From Endothia cerciana (taxonomy: Eukaryota > Ascomycota > Sordariomycetes > Diaporthales > Cryphonectriaceae): 64,000 bases of DNA. The stretch is taken from positions 186,001-250,000 of the forward strand of contig JALRMH010000024.1 in assembly GCA_026119935.1 (NCBI GenBank), in the 5' to 3' direction. Numbering within the stretch: position 1 is the first letter of the stretch; the number at the start of each line of letters is the position of its first letter. Shown in pieces: positions 43,258-54,894 of the stretch. Position numbers and translations under genes: made by a program. Under the pieces are notes generated by a model. The model saw only the letters and a program-made list of their open reading frames with translations. It was not told the DNA's origin and searched no databases.

Positions 43258-46200
43258 GATCGGTATGCTGCACAAGAAATAAAGATGTGTGCCACAGAAT
43301 ACCTAGACAACAGGGGATTGGAGACAGCTGAAGGGCTTGGAGGATACGAAAACAACGAATATGGACTGGACTAGTTCGGCGATTGAAGAGAAAGGCGGAA
43401 GGCTCTGCGTGGGATGTTTATCGTCGATGAGGAGCCATCCTGTTGTGTACCAAGGCTGATTGATGAGCCCTCCTGACTCTTCTCAATAATATGAGCCGTT
43501 AAGATGATCGGCCGTCCTGTTTGAGAGTCGAGGCTGTCCTTGAGGTTTGACAGAGAAACCTGATGTTATCGTCCAACGAGCTGCGGGCATACGTCATCCC
43601 CCCAGCAGAGCCTTGTGCCGTGTTACCGTTGTATTCTCACCAGGCGTGTGTCCCCCCAAGGGCCATGGTCCAGAACATCTGGAGATATGGCACGTCTTGC
43701 TCAGTCGATGACTCCTGAGTATGCTCCCCCCTCTCCTTTCCCCTTCTTATTCCCAGTCTCTTTTTGCGTTTTCAACCTCACGGTTGAATACCAACCACTG
43801 ACGATACATGCTGAAACATCCCTGCATGCCCGCTCTGTCGCCATGTCGCCAACGCCCGGTTATTCTACGCCTCCGTTCCTCCTCAATTCCCACGACACAT
43901 CCAGGGAAATACACCCCGGCGGGTATCTTACCTGGCCCCTTCCGTCGCCTGGCGTAGAGGAGTCACCAGCCTGTCCCTGGCTGGCGGTACTGCCCTGATC
44001 CGTCTGGACCTCTTGGCTCCCCAGACAGCGTCCGTCGCTTCACCGCCAGAGAGAAAAAGAAAGCACACCGTTTCGGGCGAGGTCTAAAGCAGGCCAGGGC
44101 ACCGAGGCACGCCTGCGTGCACATCATGCCCAACAAGGGGACCAGACGGCATGATGATCCCCTCTCGTCAGGAGGCCAAGCCCCTCGCTGGACATCCCGC
44201 CCTCAAAAGGTCCCCAAGTGCGCATTGCCGGGTCACCTAAAGGCGCGGGAGGCTGGGCCCAAGAGCGACGGCGCGCGCGCGCCCACGCCGCTCTGTAGGC
44301 CGATGTTACCTTACCGCCCAACCCCCCGCCGGCGCTGGTCGCGGGTCCTATCCAGGAAGAGGGTAGCCAGGCGGTCTCAGGGCACAGGGCCCAGAGGGAC
44401 GGGCCGCGTGGTACCATCGTATATGCGGCAGGCGGTGGTAGCGAGGAGCGTGGGAAAAAGCATAAATAATGGCCCCATCCCACCGCGCATGAGGTGACTT
44501 GGGCACGCCCCCGGGCAGCTGAACGATCCACGCGGTGTGCACCCCCAGGCCCCCGCCCGGGGCGGCGTCGATCACCAACAGCACTGCACACTGTCACAAT
44601 CCCTGGCTCAGATCTGTGGTGGATAGCCTGCAGCCTTGTGTCCGTTCCGTTCTGTCATTTATCACAATCCTGATCCATCGCGGGCCCCCGGTTTCTGCCC
44701 CCCTCCCTGCCCAGGGTTCACCAGGCGGGAACCAAGGGCAGCAGGGGTCAGGCAGAGGACGGGAACTGGTTCAAGGGGGACGGGCCGTCAAGCGCAGCCC
44801 ACTGCTTTGCTCGCTTGTCTCTTCGGGGAGGGGGTGAGAGGGGGGAAAAGAAGGGTGGATATTCCCACAACTCGTTAGGCTGCCTCCCTCCCGCCCTCCC
44901 TCCTCATCCCTCTCCTACATGAACCACTTGCATGTGCGCATGCATGCTCTAACGCCAAGGGGTGAAAATGAGACTAGGAAAAGAAGAAGAAAAAGAAAAA
45001 GGAATGGGGGAAAAGACCCACCCCCCCCCCCCGGCTCAAACCACCGTTGTGGTGCGCACGCGGAGGCTGGTGTCGTGATACCTAGCTGCATGGCAAGGCT
45101 GGAAGGCACACGGGCGGAGCAACGTTGCCATCCCACCATAGGCGCAAAAAGACCCGAAGGTCTACCCCTTTTTCCAATGAGGAGCAGACCTACGCTGGCC
45201 CCCAGGCCCCACGGAGGTTTCACCCACCCCCTCTTCTGGCAGGCCATCACGCCGGCCACTGACCCGTTTGGCTGTGACGACACCCGTGCTCTCGTTGTCA
45301 CATAGTGTCGTGGGACAACCCCCCCAACCAAACCCCTCGCCGGGACGCGAGGAACCTACCTGGGCCCCCCCACTGACGGAACGGCTTGCAGCATCGGCAT
45401 GGGGATGGGGATGTGGATCGACGAACGGACGGCTCGGAGCATCACGCAGTGACCCCTTGGGTCCTGGGGGTGGGGGGCAAAGTGTCCTTCGCGAAAGCTT
45501 AATGTGGACGTGGGCCGTGCCCCAGGCAGACCGAGAACGAAACACACGATAAGAAGGAGCTGAGGGTAGCCCCTCCACCAGAGGAGGGGGGAGGGGAGGG
45601 CCTGCTCGACTCGCGTCGCCTAGATATCCAGACCTGCTGTACGTTGCGGGGGGCCTCGGAATCGTCCTACAGGAGTGCTCGGGTCTTGCTGTCATCCCAC
45701 AGAGACGGGGGAGGGGGCCTCCGGGTCGGGACAGCGAGGAGATGTTGTCGCCCGCTGGGTCGAGGTCCCTTCACAGCTTCGGTGTCTGAGGGGGAGAGGG
45801 GGTCTGACCTCCACGCCGCCGGACCAAGCTTCATGATCAAGACAAGGCTGAGATCTGGGAGAGCCCGAGACGGAACAAGCCGGTCGCCAAAGCGAGGACA
45901 GACGCAGCACCGTCCCACCCCCGCGCCTATCCCACGACCAAATCAGAGCAAGCTTCTATCACCGACCAGGACCAGGGATCCGTTCGAGCTTGAGGACCCC
46001 GTGAAGAGGCCCGTGGGCTCCACGGACAAGGTCCGGGATCTCCCCCCCCCCCCCACTCTCCCCCGATCAGCAGTTCTATATAAGCTTTCTCGCCTGTCGA
46101 CCGTGCAGAGAGTCGGTCCCGACAGCCTGTCACCCTACCGTGATAACGAGAGGTAACTTACTCGTGTGGATATGTTAAGCGAGCAAGAGAAGAGGGGGGG

Positions 46201-46266
46201 GGGGCTGGTCTGGCGATGGCCGGCCGAGCGAGGCAGGCATACCTGCTAACCGCCTCAGCAGAGTCA

Positions 46267-46306
46267 CATCCATCTACTCATCCACCCACCCATCCATCCA
46301 TCCATC
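46267..46306. repeat. CATC/CACC-type tetranucleotide repeat
   Basis: Imperfect CATC units with CACC variants, including several adjacent perfect copies. Confidence 0.7.
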
Positions 46307-47177
46307 GGACGGATGCTCATGTGAGGCCAGCGCAGGCGCAGCAAAGAGGCTCGCTCGGGATGCCGACCGACCGGACAGGGGCTCGAGGTCGGTAGCCCGC
46401 ATCTGCAGGATCCGAGCCCACACACACACAGCATGCTGCTAGTCTGATGAAACGATTGGGGGGGGGGGGGGTTTGTATCGAAAGTGGGAAAAGCAAGGCC
46501 AGGAGACTAGAGGGCGTGACGACAGGGCCCGTCATCTCCCCACGCGCATGCCAACGCCATGCCATGTCATGCCTCCTCGCCTTGCCCTAGTTAAAACTAA
46601 GCACGTCTTCGGGCTCGAGCGGGCGATCAGCGCGTTGACGCGCAGTGATCGCCCGCCACGAGTGCCGTCAGTTTAGGCTCCGGGTGGCACGGCAGCACAA
46701 GCCCCCCCCTCCCTTCGGCGTCCACCTCACTGTCGCACAAAGCAGGAGGTGATACCCGATACACACCTGGATGTACCAGAAATTACCTATCGATCCTCGG
46801 ATTCTGTCCCCAGGACCCATGGGGAGGGTTTCTCGGGGACGGGGCAACCGGGCACTTATGCCTTCTCCCCCCCCCCCCTCACCCGGCGCCGCACAGTGTA
46901 GGACAGGGAGAATGGCAAAGGTGTGGCAAAGATCAGGTAAAAAACCAGGGCAGAGACCCAAAGGCTTACAATATTCACAAGGGCTCTTCCGTATCGCCCC
47001 GTCCTGTCGGGCCTGGTTACGGGACCAACAGGTTGCAAAACGTCTGGGAGACATGACAGACACACATCAGGCCTTGTATCAATCCCCGTGCCGAGACCAG
47101 GTTTCTGCCCCGGGGGAGGGGGGGGACTCCACCGCCCACTTACTCTCTGTCTGCCTCTCTCACTCACTCACTCCGAC

Positions 47178-47205
47178 CCTCCTCCTCCTCCTCCTCCTCC
47201 TCCTC
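47178..47205. repeat. (CCT)n microsatellite
   Basis: About nine CCT units, 10 nt before a C13 run. Confidence 0.8.
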
Positions 47206-48425
47206 ATGCAGGCCACCCCCCCCCCCCCACCGGAGCTGCTGCTATATTAAGTACGGGGGGGTAGGTGGTAGCTGAGCTGCAGTACCATGTATGGCGAGAC
47301 GGGGGAAAGGGGATAAGAACAGGACAAGGGGCCCGGGGAGGAAATTCCCGATGGTGTGTGACACAAAAGCTTCTAGCGTCAAGAGGGGGGCGCATCAAGT
47401 CCCGAGCGACAGCACATGCTGTAACGCACAGTCGTCAACTAACGGATTAGCCTCTGAACGATTAAGCGGGCTTCCCATGTGGCCATGCCCCCATGTTCCC
47501 ATGGCCCCCTCCCCCCCATGCCCCAGGCCATGCAGGTCAATGTGGTACAACGCACACCGTAGTCATAGTACAACACGCACCTCCACCTCCGACAACTGAC
47601 ATGTCAACATGCAGGGTGATGGGGTCCAGATCCGGTCGGCTGATTAATCGTCAACCTCATACGTCGTGGACATGCGGTCGAGATCGGCGTTAAGTCCTGC
47701 CAGCGCCGCGCGCCTCCATGTCACCACCACAACAGAAAAAAACATTAAAATCATGAATGTATCATGTTTGCTTGCCTAACTCCGGTCCGATACATTGCTG
47801 TACTGCGCGTCTTTTCCGTTGCCTTGCCCCACCCCCATATATCAGTAACCAGGACTTCTGAACTTCGCAGTAAGCATTATCACCGCAACCGGGACACCCC
47901 CTCCCCCCCCCAAACTGTAGCAGGTCACAACTATAAAAAACTTTGCTGAGGACCGAAACGCCCCGACCAACGTTCGTATGCTCCAATGGCCCAGACCGTC
48001 CCCGACGAAAACATAAGACAAAACCCGCCCTTCTTTTGCTATCCGTCATCACCTGTATAAGCAAACGCTGCCGCTCAGTAGTCATGTTCTGTGTGCCCTG
48101 AGCGACCCCGTTGGTCGCTGAAATCTTGGTTGGTATATTGCTGAAGAATGAAAGGGAAGGATATCAACGACGACGCGCTCTAGCGGTCTCGCTCCTGCTT
48201 GTCACGCTCAACGAGTGACCTCGCCAAGCACGCGGCGCCGATTACAGCAGTCGCCAGACCGGGTAGTCATGGGAAAGGGGGGGGGGGGGGGCGCACGAAG
48301 CTTCCCGGCATATCCAGATGTATTCTGCATGTCGGTGCGAACATCTGAACCCGGCCTCTGAGACACCCTCAAGCAGCGAACTAGCTTTTAGGTTGACTCT
48401 CTGGTACTGGTTTCCGGCCCGCATC

Positions 48426-49880
48426 CTAATGGGCTTGACCACCAGTGGCTGAACGAGATGTTAGTCAGGCACGACGCATCGAGGCGAAAACCAGGACGTA
48501 ATGCTTACGTTGACCATACACTTGCTGGTGAGACTGGGTATAGGGTGATGTTGGGAAGCCACCAGCCGGTATGTAATTGCTCGAGTAATCGCCACCAATG
48601 GAAACACCGGTCGCTTGCGTGTAGTTGCCAGGCTGGTAGCCAAGGGGCGGCAGACGGTGAGTTGGTGCCGGGGCATACGAGGGGACAGAGGCTTGCTGGG
48701 CGTCATGGCCAGCCTGCACGTCAGGCTGTCCGGCCTCGCGAGCAGCCTCATCTCTCTGCTTGCGCTCGGCCTCCTCTGCCTTCTTGCGAGCCTTCCACTC
48801 CTTCCTAATCTCCTTGAACTCTGTAGACTTGTGTGTCAGTTCCCGAGGATGCGCTGAAGAGGCGATGACTACTGGGCGCGGGGTGTCTTGCGCAAAGAAA
48901 CCCCCCGCGGGGGGGGGGGGGGGCGCACTCGTTGCTAGTCATGTGATCAACGAGGGAGGATTGGGTCCAAATTACTAACCTTCAGGGACGCGCTTTTGGC
49001 CGTGCGACTGCATGGTCACGTGGGCATTCAGGTGGTTGAGAGTGCCGTAAGCCTTCTCGCAGCCGTTCCAGCCACACTTGTACATCCGCTCAATCTCCTC
49101 GTACCGCCGGCGGGGACGCTTGTGCTGTTGGGCTCCTGGTATAGGCACGAAGCTGAACACCTGAGGATCGGGTTAGCGGATATGCTAATCAGACAGGTTT
49201 GGCGAGAAAAGCGGAGGACCCGGGGAGGTGTCCACAAGATCGAAGAGCTGCGCGCATGGCCAAGTGCTCACCTGATTGCCCCGGCCCTGGGTGGCCGTGG
49301 TGGGGGTCGTCTGCTGGTGGGGGAAGACGCCGCCGTGATGTCCTGGCGTGATAGGCGTATGTGTGTAGCCAGTCCAGTCAGGACGCGGCTGGGCGTAAAC
49401 GTGAGTCTGGGGATACGCGTGGGCCATATCCTGTGCGGACGAGCCGTAGGGGCTTGCCTGCGGGTACTGGTACTGTGTTGGGCTCTGCGCCGTGATGGAG
49501 GGGTCTATTGGAACATCACTGTCAGACTTGACTTGCTGGGCATCTTGCTGGGGATCTTGATGGGCGGCGCCATCTTGAAGATTCAGTGACGAACTGTGCG
49601 ACGCCATGCTTGCACCACCAATACTGGCAGACGGCTGATATGTCCGCTGAAGCTGATGCTCCGGGAAAGAGCTTGACCGTGCCGAGGCAGGGTAAGCAGA
49701 GTACTCTGACGTAGGAGTAGCCGTGGTGTAGTGACTCTGCCGAGCCTCGGGCTGCGTGGCGTATGCCTGGGTGGAAGAAGGATCCGACGGGGCTGCCTCA
49801 GACCGACTATCGCCGAAAGACGTGCTAGAATAAGGCGAGGGTAGGGTGTTTGAGAAATCGGTGGTCTGACCTCGTTCCAT
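48426..49880 (-). CDS. con7: Con7-like C2H2 zinc-finger transcription factor
   Basis: Four exons in transcription order, 49272-49880, 48980-49160, 48509-48820 and 48426-48448, give 374 aa. The N-terminal 200 residues are Ser/Gln/Pro/Tyr-rich and disordered. Exon 2 encodes a basic stretch (QHKRPRRRYEEIERM) and one C2H2 finger (YKCGWNGCEKAYGTLNHLN, AHVTMQSHGQKR), followed by a charged helix (FKEIRKEWKARKKAEEAERK). This finger-helix block is what I recall for Con7, which controls conidiation, hyphal morphogenesis and infection-related differentiation in Magnaporthe and Fusarium. The last exon is only 23 nt and ends PTGGQAH; its intron has GTAAGC, GACTAAC and TTCAG signals. The gene sits in a very large gene-free interval, suggesting elaborate regulation. 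Residues outside the finger-helix block are too variable to judge. Confidence 0.85.
48901..48923. repeat. C6-GC-G15 palindrome inside con7 intron 2
   Basis: C6 at 48901-48906 and G15 at 48909-48923 around a GC step form a perfect 14-bp palindrome with excess G, inside the predicted intron 48821-48979. It can form a very stable hairpin in the pre-mRNA, where the long run is C. Confidence 0.7.
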
Positions 49881-50628
49881 AAGCAAGAACGTGGGGATAC
49901 GACGTAGTATCGACGGTGAGGTGTGGCAGTTTGGGTGAAATCGAGACGTCAGGATCTTGGTGTCGAGGTCGAGGCAGGTAGGCCAGGCACGCAGGCAAGG
50001 TGATGGCAGCGATATCAGGTATGTGGTGTGGTTCCCTTTCGGTTCGTGACGACGATGGGTTTTGGTGGGTTCAAGAAGGGGGGGAGAGGAAGATAGTGTG
50101 CAAGACGGGAGATGCGATTTGTTTTTAAGAGGGCGGCGGAGACACGGTTGATAGGTGGAAGGTGATGTCGTTCCAAATCAGAATGGGCCGTGGGCAGGTG
50201 AAGTCAGCACCGAGGACTTCCGGCTGCACTTGTATTCGAGTACTTGGTACTCGGATCGAGCTCCGGTGGGGCTCGCAAGAGATAGCGCGGGAACACCAGG
50301 GCTAAACTAGTGCAGTGAAAGTAAGGAAGGCTGGCACGGGCTGGCGTGCGGTGCCGTATAGCTGCTCTGCTGGCTGGGTCTTCCGAATGAAAGGCGGGTG
50401 CGTGCGCTGCCTGGGCCGCGCTCCTCCCCTTCAGGACGAGGTCAAGAGGAGACCGGGTGGTGATGATGACGGCGACTAGACTAGCGCGCCTGCTGGAGAT
50501 GATCGGATTGCAGGGGCAAGGACCGCAAGAGAGATCTAGATCCTTGAATGAACCAAAGCGTGATGCCTGGATTCCGGATGATGCGCAGTGCAAGATGCGT
50601 GGTTGTGTCTGTCTGTGTGGGCGGGCGG

Positions 50629-50684
50629 GCGTGCGTGCGTGCGTGCGTGCGCGCGCGCGTGTGCGTGTGTGTGTGTGTGTGTAT
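50629..50684. repeat. 56-bp alternating purine-pyrimidine tract (GT/GC)
   Basis: Uninterrupted alternation of G/A and C/T: GTGC units, then a GCGCGC block, then GTGTGT, ending GTAT. Such tracts readily adopt Z-DNA under negative supercoiling. Confidence 0.85.
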
Positions 50685-51485
50685 TTTTGTGGCAGATGAG
50701 GAAGAGGGCCACCAATGCTGTTCCCTGTTCTAGGTTTTCCACCAGGTGCGAAACTGGCGGCTGATGGGGAAGCGGCGAGAGGTGAGCACGCTGCCTACTG
50801 CCCTGCTGTGGATGCCTGATGGGGAGCTGTGTGCAGTGCGCAGGACGAGGAGCTTTTGCCTTCTTGCCAGCAGGTTGAGAGATGTCTCGATCCCCAGCCC
50901 GTCCGTTGAGGCGTGTGAGTGAGATCTCGAGGTTGGCTGGCGCGCACGTCAGGGTTGTCTCGTCTGGCTGGCGTCAATTCCTGACCTAGATCTGATCCTG
51001 GGCACTGGGCCCTGGGGCTTGACTCTGATGGGGATAGACCTCGAAGGGCGAGGCTAAGTTGACTTGCAGCAGCTTCCAATGTTCCTGGGTTGCTGATGGG
51101 CTAGGCTGGAGAAGCGTCCAGGTCAAGCGAAGTTTAGGCCGGTAGGTTTTTTTGGAGGAGGGATGGATCGGATGGGTTAGCGTGCCGGGTGGGCAGCGAG
51201 ACGATTTTATACTGGGGTTACAATGGTCCCCCAGGTGTTGGGCGAGGATAGGGCCGAGACCGATTGTTGGCAGGACAAGGTGAGCGGCTCAAACCCCAGC
51301 AAAAAATGAGGCCGGTCCAGGGGGGTTTTTCCAGATTTTGCTGGGCGTTGGATGACTGAGGAGTGACCGAGATGGTGTGAGGGGCGAGAAAGACGGCCGC
51401 AGATAAAAAAAAAAACAAAAAAGGCAGAGGGCGAGAGAGTGTGGAGAAAAGTTGGAAGCGGGAAGAGGTGTAGAGAGGGCAGGGC

Positions 51486-51540
51486 ACAGGGCAGTGGGCA
51501 GTGGGCAGTGGGCTGGGCTGGGCTGGGCCGGGCAGGGCAG
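51486..51540. repeat. G-rich minisatellite (GGGCAGT and GGGCT units)
   Basis: Three consecutive GGGCAGT-type units are followed by three GGGCT units and GGGCC/GGGCA variants. Confidence 0.75.
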
Positions 51541-51615
51541 AGAGAGACAGGCGGGCCACAGTGGGAAAAGGTGACCAGGGGTCAGGGATGAGCGGGGTGA
51601 CAGGGCAGGCTGGTC

Positions 51616-51647
<32 letters not shown>
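51616..51647. repeat. (TGAT)8 microsatellite
   Basis: Eight perfect tandem copies of a 4-bp unit. Confidence 0.9.
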
Positions 51648-51676
51648 CGATGGGGTTGATAACTTACCTGCCTTGG

Positions 51677-51712
51677 CTGCTGCTGCTGCTGCTGCTGCTG
51701 CCGCCGCCGCCG
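51677..51712. repeat. (CTG)8(CCG)4 trinucleotide repeat
   Basis: Eight CTG copies run directly into four CCG copies. On the minus (con7) strand this reads CGG then CAG repeats, ending 10 nt before a consensus GTAAGT donor (51667-51662). Confidence 0.85.
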
Positions 51713-52272
51713 CACCGTACCGCTTATGGCCAATGCTGGCTGGACACTGCCTGCGACCGAAGGAACCTTGGAAGAATGGATCGATGAGCCCTCAAGGATT
51801 CACCGTTCCCAGCTGTGTGGCCTGTCGGTCTGGGGGGTACGGAGGACTGCCGTATGCGGTGCGGTGCCTTTTGCTCAGCTGGCTTGGCCTTCGCGTGATT
51901 CCTCCTCCTCCTCGTCGACGTCCCCGTCCTGTCCAGTCCAGGTGGAGCGCCTGTGGGCCGTGCTTAGCAGGCACAAGGCAGGAGGGGAGGGACCTTCGAG
52001 GTTCGACAGGCAGTCAGTCAGTCTCTACGCGCACCGGCAGGTTCCTGTTTCGATGATGCCCCGTCTCGATCGATCAGAGCCCGCCGTAGCGCTGGTCAAG
52101 GCGAGGTGTGCAGTTAAGAGATTTAGGGTGGAGGAGGTGTGGGCGGACGGGGGGTCGATGATGGGTCGAGGTCGGGGGCGGAGGGGAGGAGGAGACTTGG
52201 AAAAAGCGGAATGGTCGCGAGCGGGTGGCCAGTGCGAGGGGGAGGTACCTTGTGGCCGGATTTTTCTGCGCA

Positions 52273-52325
52273 CAGGGGGAAAGGGAGGGGAGGGGGGGGG
52301 GGGCAGGGGCAGGGGCAGGGGCACA
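52273..52325 (+). repeat. G-quadruplex-like G-rich block with GGGGCA repeats
   Basis: Contains GGGGG, GGG, GGGG, a run of 12 G (52292-52303) and three GGGGCA-type units in sequence. Confidence 0.75.
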
Positions 52326-53013
52326 AGCGGGGCTGATCTGATGGGGAGCTGCGAAATGGTGCAATCCACGCACAATTCCGGACCTCCAAGATCAAATGCT
52401 AAGAATCACATGCACGCTAGGCTGGCCCAGGCAGTCCTCTCAAGCCATCCCCCCCCCGGCCGAACACGAGATTCCTTCCCAAGGTTTGGGACACGGTACT
52501 ACAGCGGTACATCTGTGCGCCGGCAGGTCACGCCCGCGCTGCATGTACTTTCAGGGTACTTGGCCGCTCAGACCTGATGCTGCTTACTGCATGCCCTCAC
52601 CGGGGCAGCTGTGTCTGGGGGGGGGGATGCCACCTTCTCTCTATCTGACAGCATTTTCTCCATATCGATGCGGCCCGTGACTGTAAGGAAATGCAGGGCA
52701 GGCTTGAGGACCACGTTTACTAACGTCCTGGTGTGGTGGTGCGTTGCGAGAGGCATAGGGTGGGTGGTGTGTACCATAGTATGACTTTGGCTCTCGTCGG
52801 TATGCCCTCCTCGAATTCGGTTTTGGGGCGGGGTGAATGGTGTGTGGGTGTGTGGGTGTGGTGGGCCGGAACTGGCCTCAGATACTGGGAGCTCCCTGCC
52901 ACGAGAGTCCCAAGCTGAATTTGGCCTATCAAAGGACAATCGTGTTACCTCTTCTAGTAGCAAATGAAAATCCCCGCTGCACATAATACATAACCCCGGG
53001 CCAGGTTCTCTCT

Positions 53014-53060
53014 GAATTTTTGAATTTTTTTTAAAATTTTTCTTAAAAATTTTTTTTTTT
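53014..53060. repeat. AT-only island with short inverted A/T runs
   Basis: Almost entirely A/T with AAAATTTTT-type inverted runs and a T11 end, inside GC-rich desert. A related A13T5 block lies at 53185-53202. Confidence 0.75.
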
Positions 53061-54894
53061 GGTTGATTTGTACGAGGCCCTTCGTAAGGTAATTGGTGAG
53101 CGTCGCCTCGCTGCCGTCATCTTACCGGGGCAGCTACGGGGCAGCAGCAGGGTACACACGGGCCCAATAGCATCTGGTCACCGGAAAAAAAAAAAAATTT
53201 TTATTTATGAAGGAGGAGAAGCGTCTTCCTGGTATTCCCAGGATGTTGCGGCGCGCTCGGGACAGTGTGTGGCAAGTGCATCGGATATTTTGACTGGTTG
53301 GAACAGGACAATGCGACCCCGTCTGTGAATCCCAATGTTCGATTTCGACCAGTGGCCCGAAGGTCTTCGGGCCGCCCAGCCTCTGAAGGTCTAGCGGTCA
53401 AGGCAGGGTTGGCTGGCATAATCCCGCAGCTGATCCTCTACCACTGTTTTGTCCGTGTCGAGTATATCTGAGCCCCCATATGCGGATTCAATATGGGTGA
53501 AGGATCGACTGCTCGCTGCCAGTTCATGCACCAGCCTCCCTACGAGTTGCTCGTTCCATGGAGAGTTGGCCATCTGCGGAGATGGTCAGCCGGGCGGACA
53601 GATCGAGATGGGAATCTACGGTGGCAGGACGAAAGGGCCTGTTCCTGAGGGTAATCCCAATTTCTTACTGGGAAACAGTAAGCAGTGGGTCTGTCTTTGT
53701 TTCTTTTATGGGACGCAGCGCTGAAAGGAGATGCTATGTACTATGATACAGTGCCCTGAGGGGGGGCCGCCCACGGCATCACTCGCGCACGGTACACTAC
53801 CCTGTCGACCTTCAATCTGAGTCTCAATCTAACCTTATCGGGCTGGAAGAACCCCTCCAGTGTCTGTGGGGCCCTGCTTCCTGGGGTGGGAGGGCTGGGC
53901 CGGTCTTTTTGGGCTTGGGTCATGGCATTCCAGATGTGCTGATGCGCTGCTGTCTGCTGCGGAGGGCAGGGAGGAAGGGGGGGGGAGCAGTTGTCATAAA
54001 GCAAAGTTTTTCCCGACGTTGCGATGGGGGTGGCGGCGAGTGAGGCTTTGTCAGTCTCGGTGCCGAAGGTGGGCCACAATCTCAAGCGTACTGGACGTGA
54101 CGGTGTCGTAATTTGAAATGTTCTCGCGACGTATACCGGATTGAAAATCGAATGGTCGGAGGCTCATTTGTACCATAGTAATCTGCATGGGAGGCGGGGC
54201 GAGGTCGGTTGGGGAAAAGGACGGCCCTGAACATGGGGACGTCGGAAGCGGGAAGGACTTAAGATAGAAGGGCGTGCTTGCGTGGACGAGATCTTTTCGT
54301 GCTGAGATGGTTGCTTGCGTATGCCGTCCGTGCCGCTTCTCCCCACCCGAACGAGCTGAGGCTGCTCCTCGATGCTCGGAGGGCCGTGGCCTATCCAGCG
54401 CATCACCAGAGGCTCGTCAGCCCAGCGGACTTCGGGCCGTGAGCCAGGAGGAGGTATCAACACTTTGGCAGAGCCATCTCTGGTCGGGGCAGTGACAGTC
54501 GCCCTCATGCCGTTCGCAGTTTGCAGGTTTCTCTTGGATCGCCGAGGATTCTGTGTTTGGAGACTATTGACGTTAGGGGGGGGGTCTCATCGCAACCGGC
54601 TGCCGAGCCGGTGGCGAGTTTGGAGGGAGTGACAGCGTCACGGTCGGCTAATGACCAACCTAGCCGAGGCCTGGAATGGGATGGGATGGGGAAAGGAGCT
54701 TCGCAAACGGGCCCTGGGTGTATCTTGGCTGCTGGCGGGTGAATGGCCGCCTTCGCAGCGCAGCGATTGGTGGCAATTCTGGCCACAGTCCTGTCCAGGG
54801 AGACCTTCAGGCTGTTCTATCAGCAAGTGCGAAACGTCCTGTTTATCCCACAGAGGGAGGTCCCGCAACAGTTTGGCCCATGGTCAGGTGAGGG

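Larger units (their letters stand above)
45021..48291. repeat. Cluster of poly-C/poly-G runs downstream of con7
   Basis: Uninterrupted runs of 11-15 C or G occur at 45021-45032, 46042-46054, 46194-46204, 46458-46471, 46867-46878, 47216-47228 and 48277-48291. No run of this kind occurs in the 1-38 kb gene-rich part. Read by eye; exact lengths may be assembly-sensitive. Confidence 0.75.
43258..48425. other. Gene-poor region, about 5.2 kb, between aar2 and con7
   Basis: The left end is the aar2 promoter and the right end the con7 3' UTR. In between no frame is convincing: all are under about 180 codons, Pro/Arg/Gly-rich and overlapping on both strands. The region is dense in homopolymers (C12 at 45021, C13 at 46042, G11 at 46194, G14 at 46458, C12 at 46867, C13 at 47216, G15 at 48277) and short tandem repeats. 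Confidence 0.5.

Noticed and set aside
48242..48442. Longer con7 C-terminus read from the frame containing the G15 run
   Set aside because: That frame does not match the phase left by exon 3. Correct phasing ends after seven codons (PTGGQAH), placing the G15 run in the 3' UTR.
51726..52577. 283-codon plus-strand ORF upstream of con7
   Set aside because: Composition follows local repeats and G-rich tracts, no ATG-context or family support, and long frames overlap on the opposite strand.
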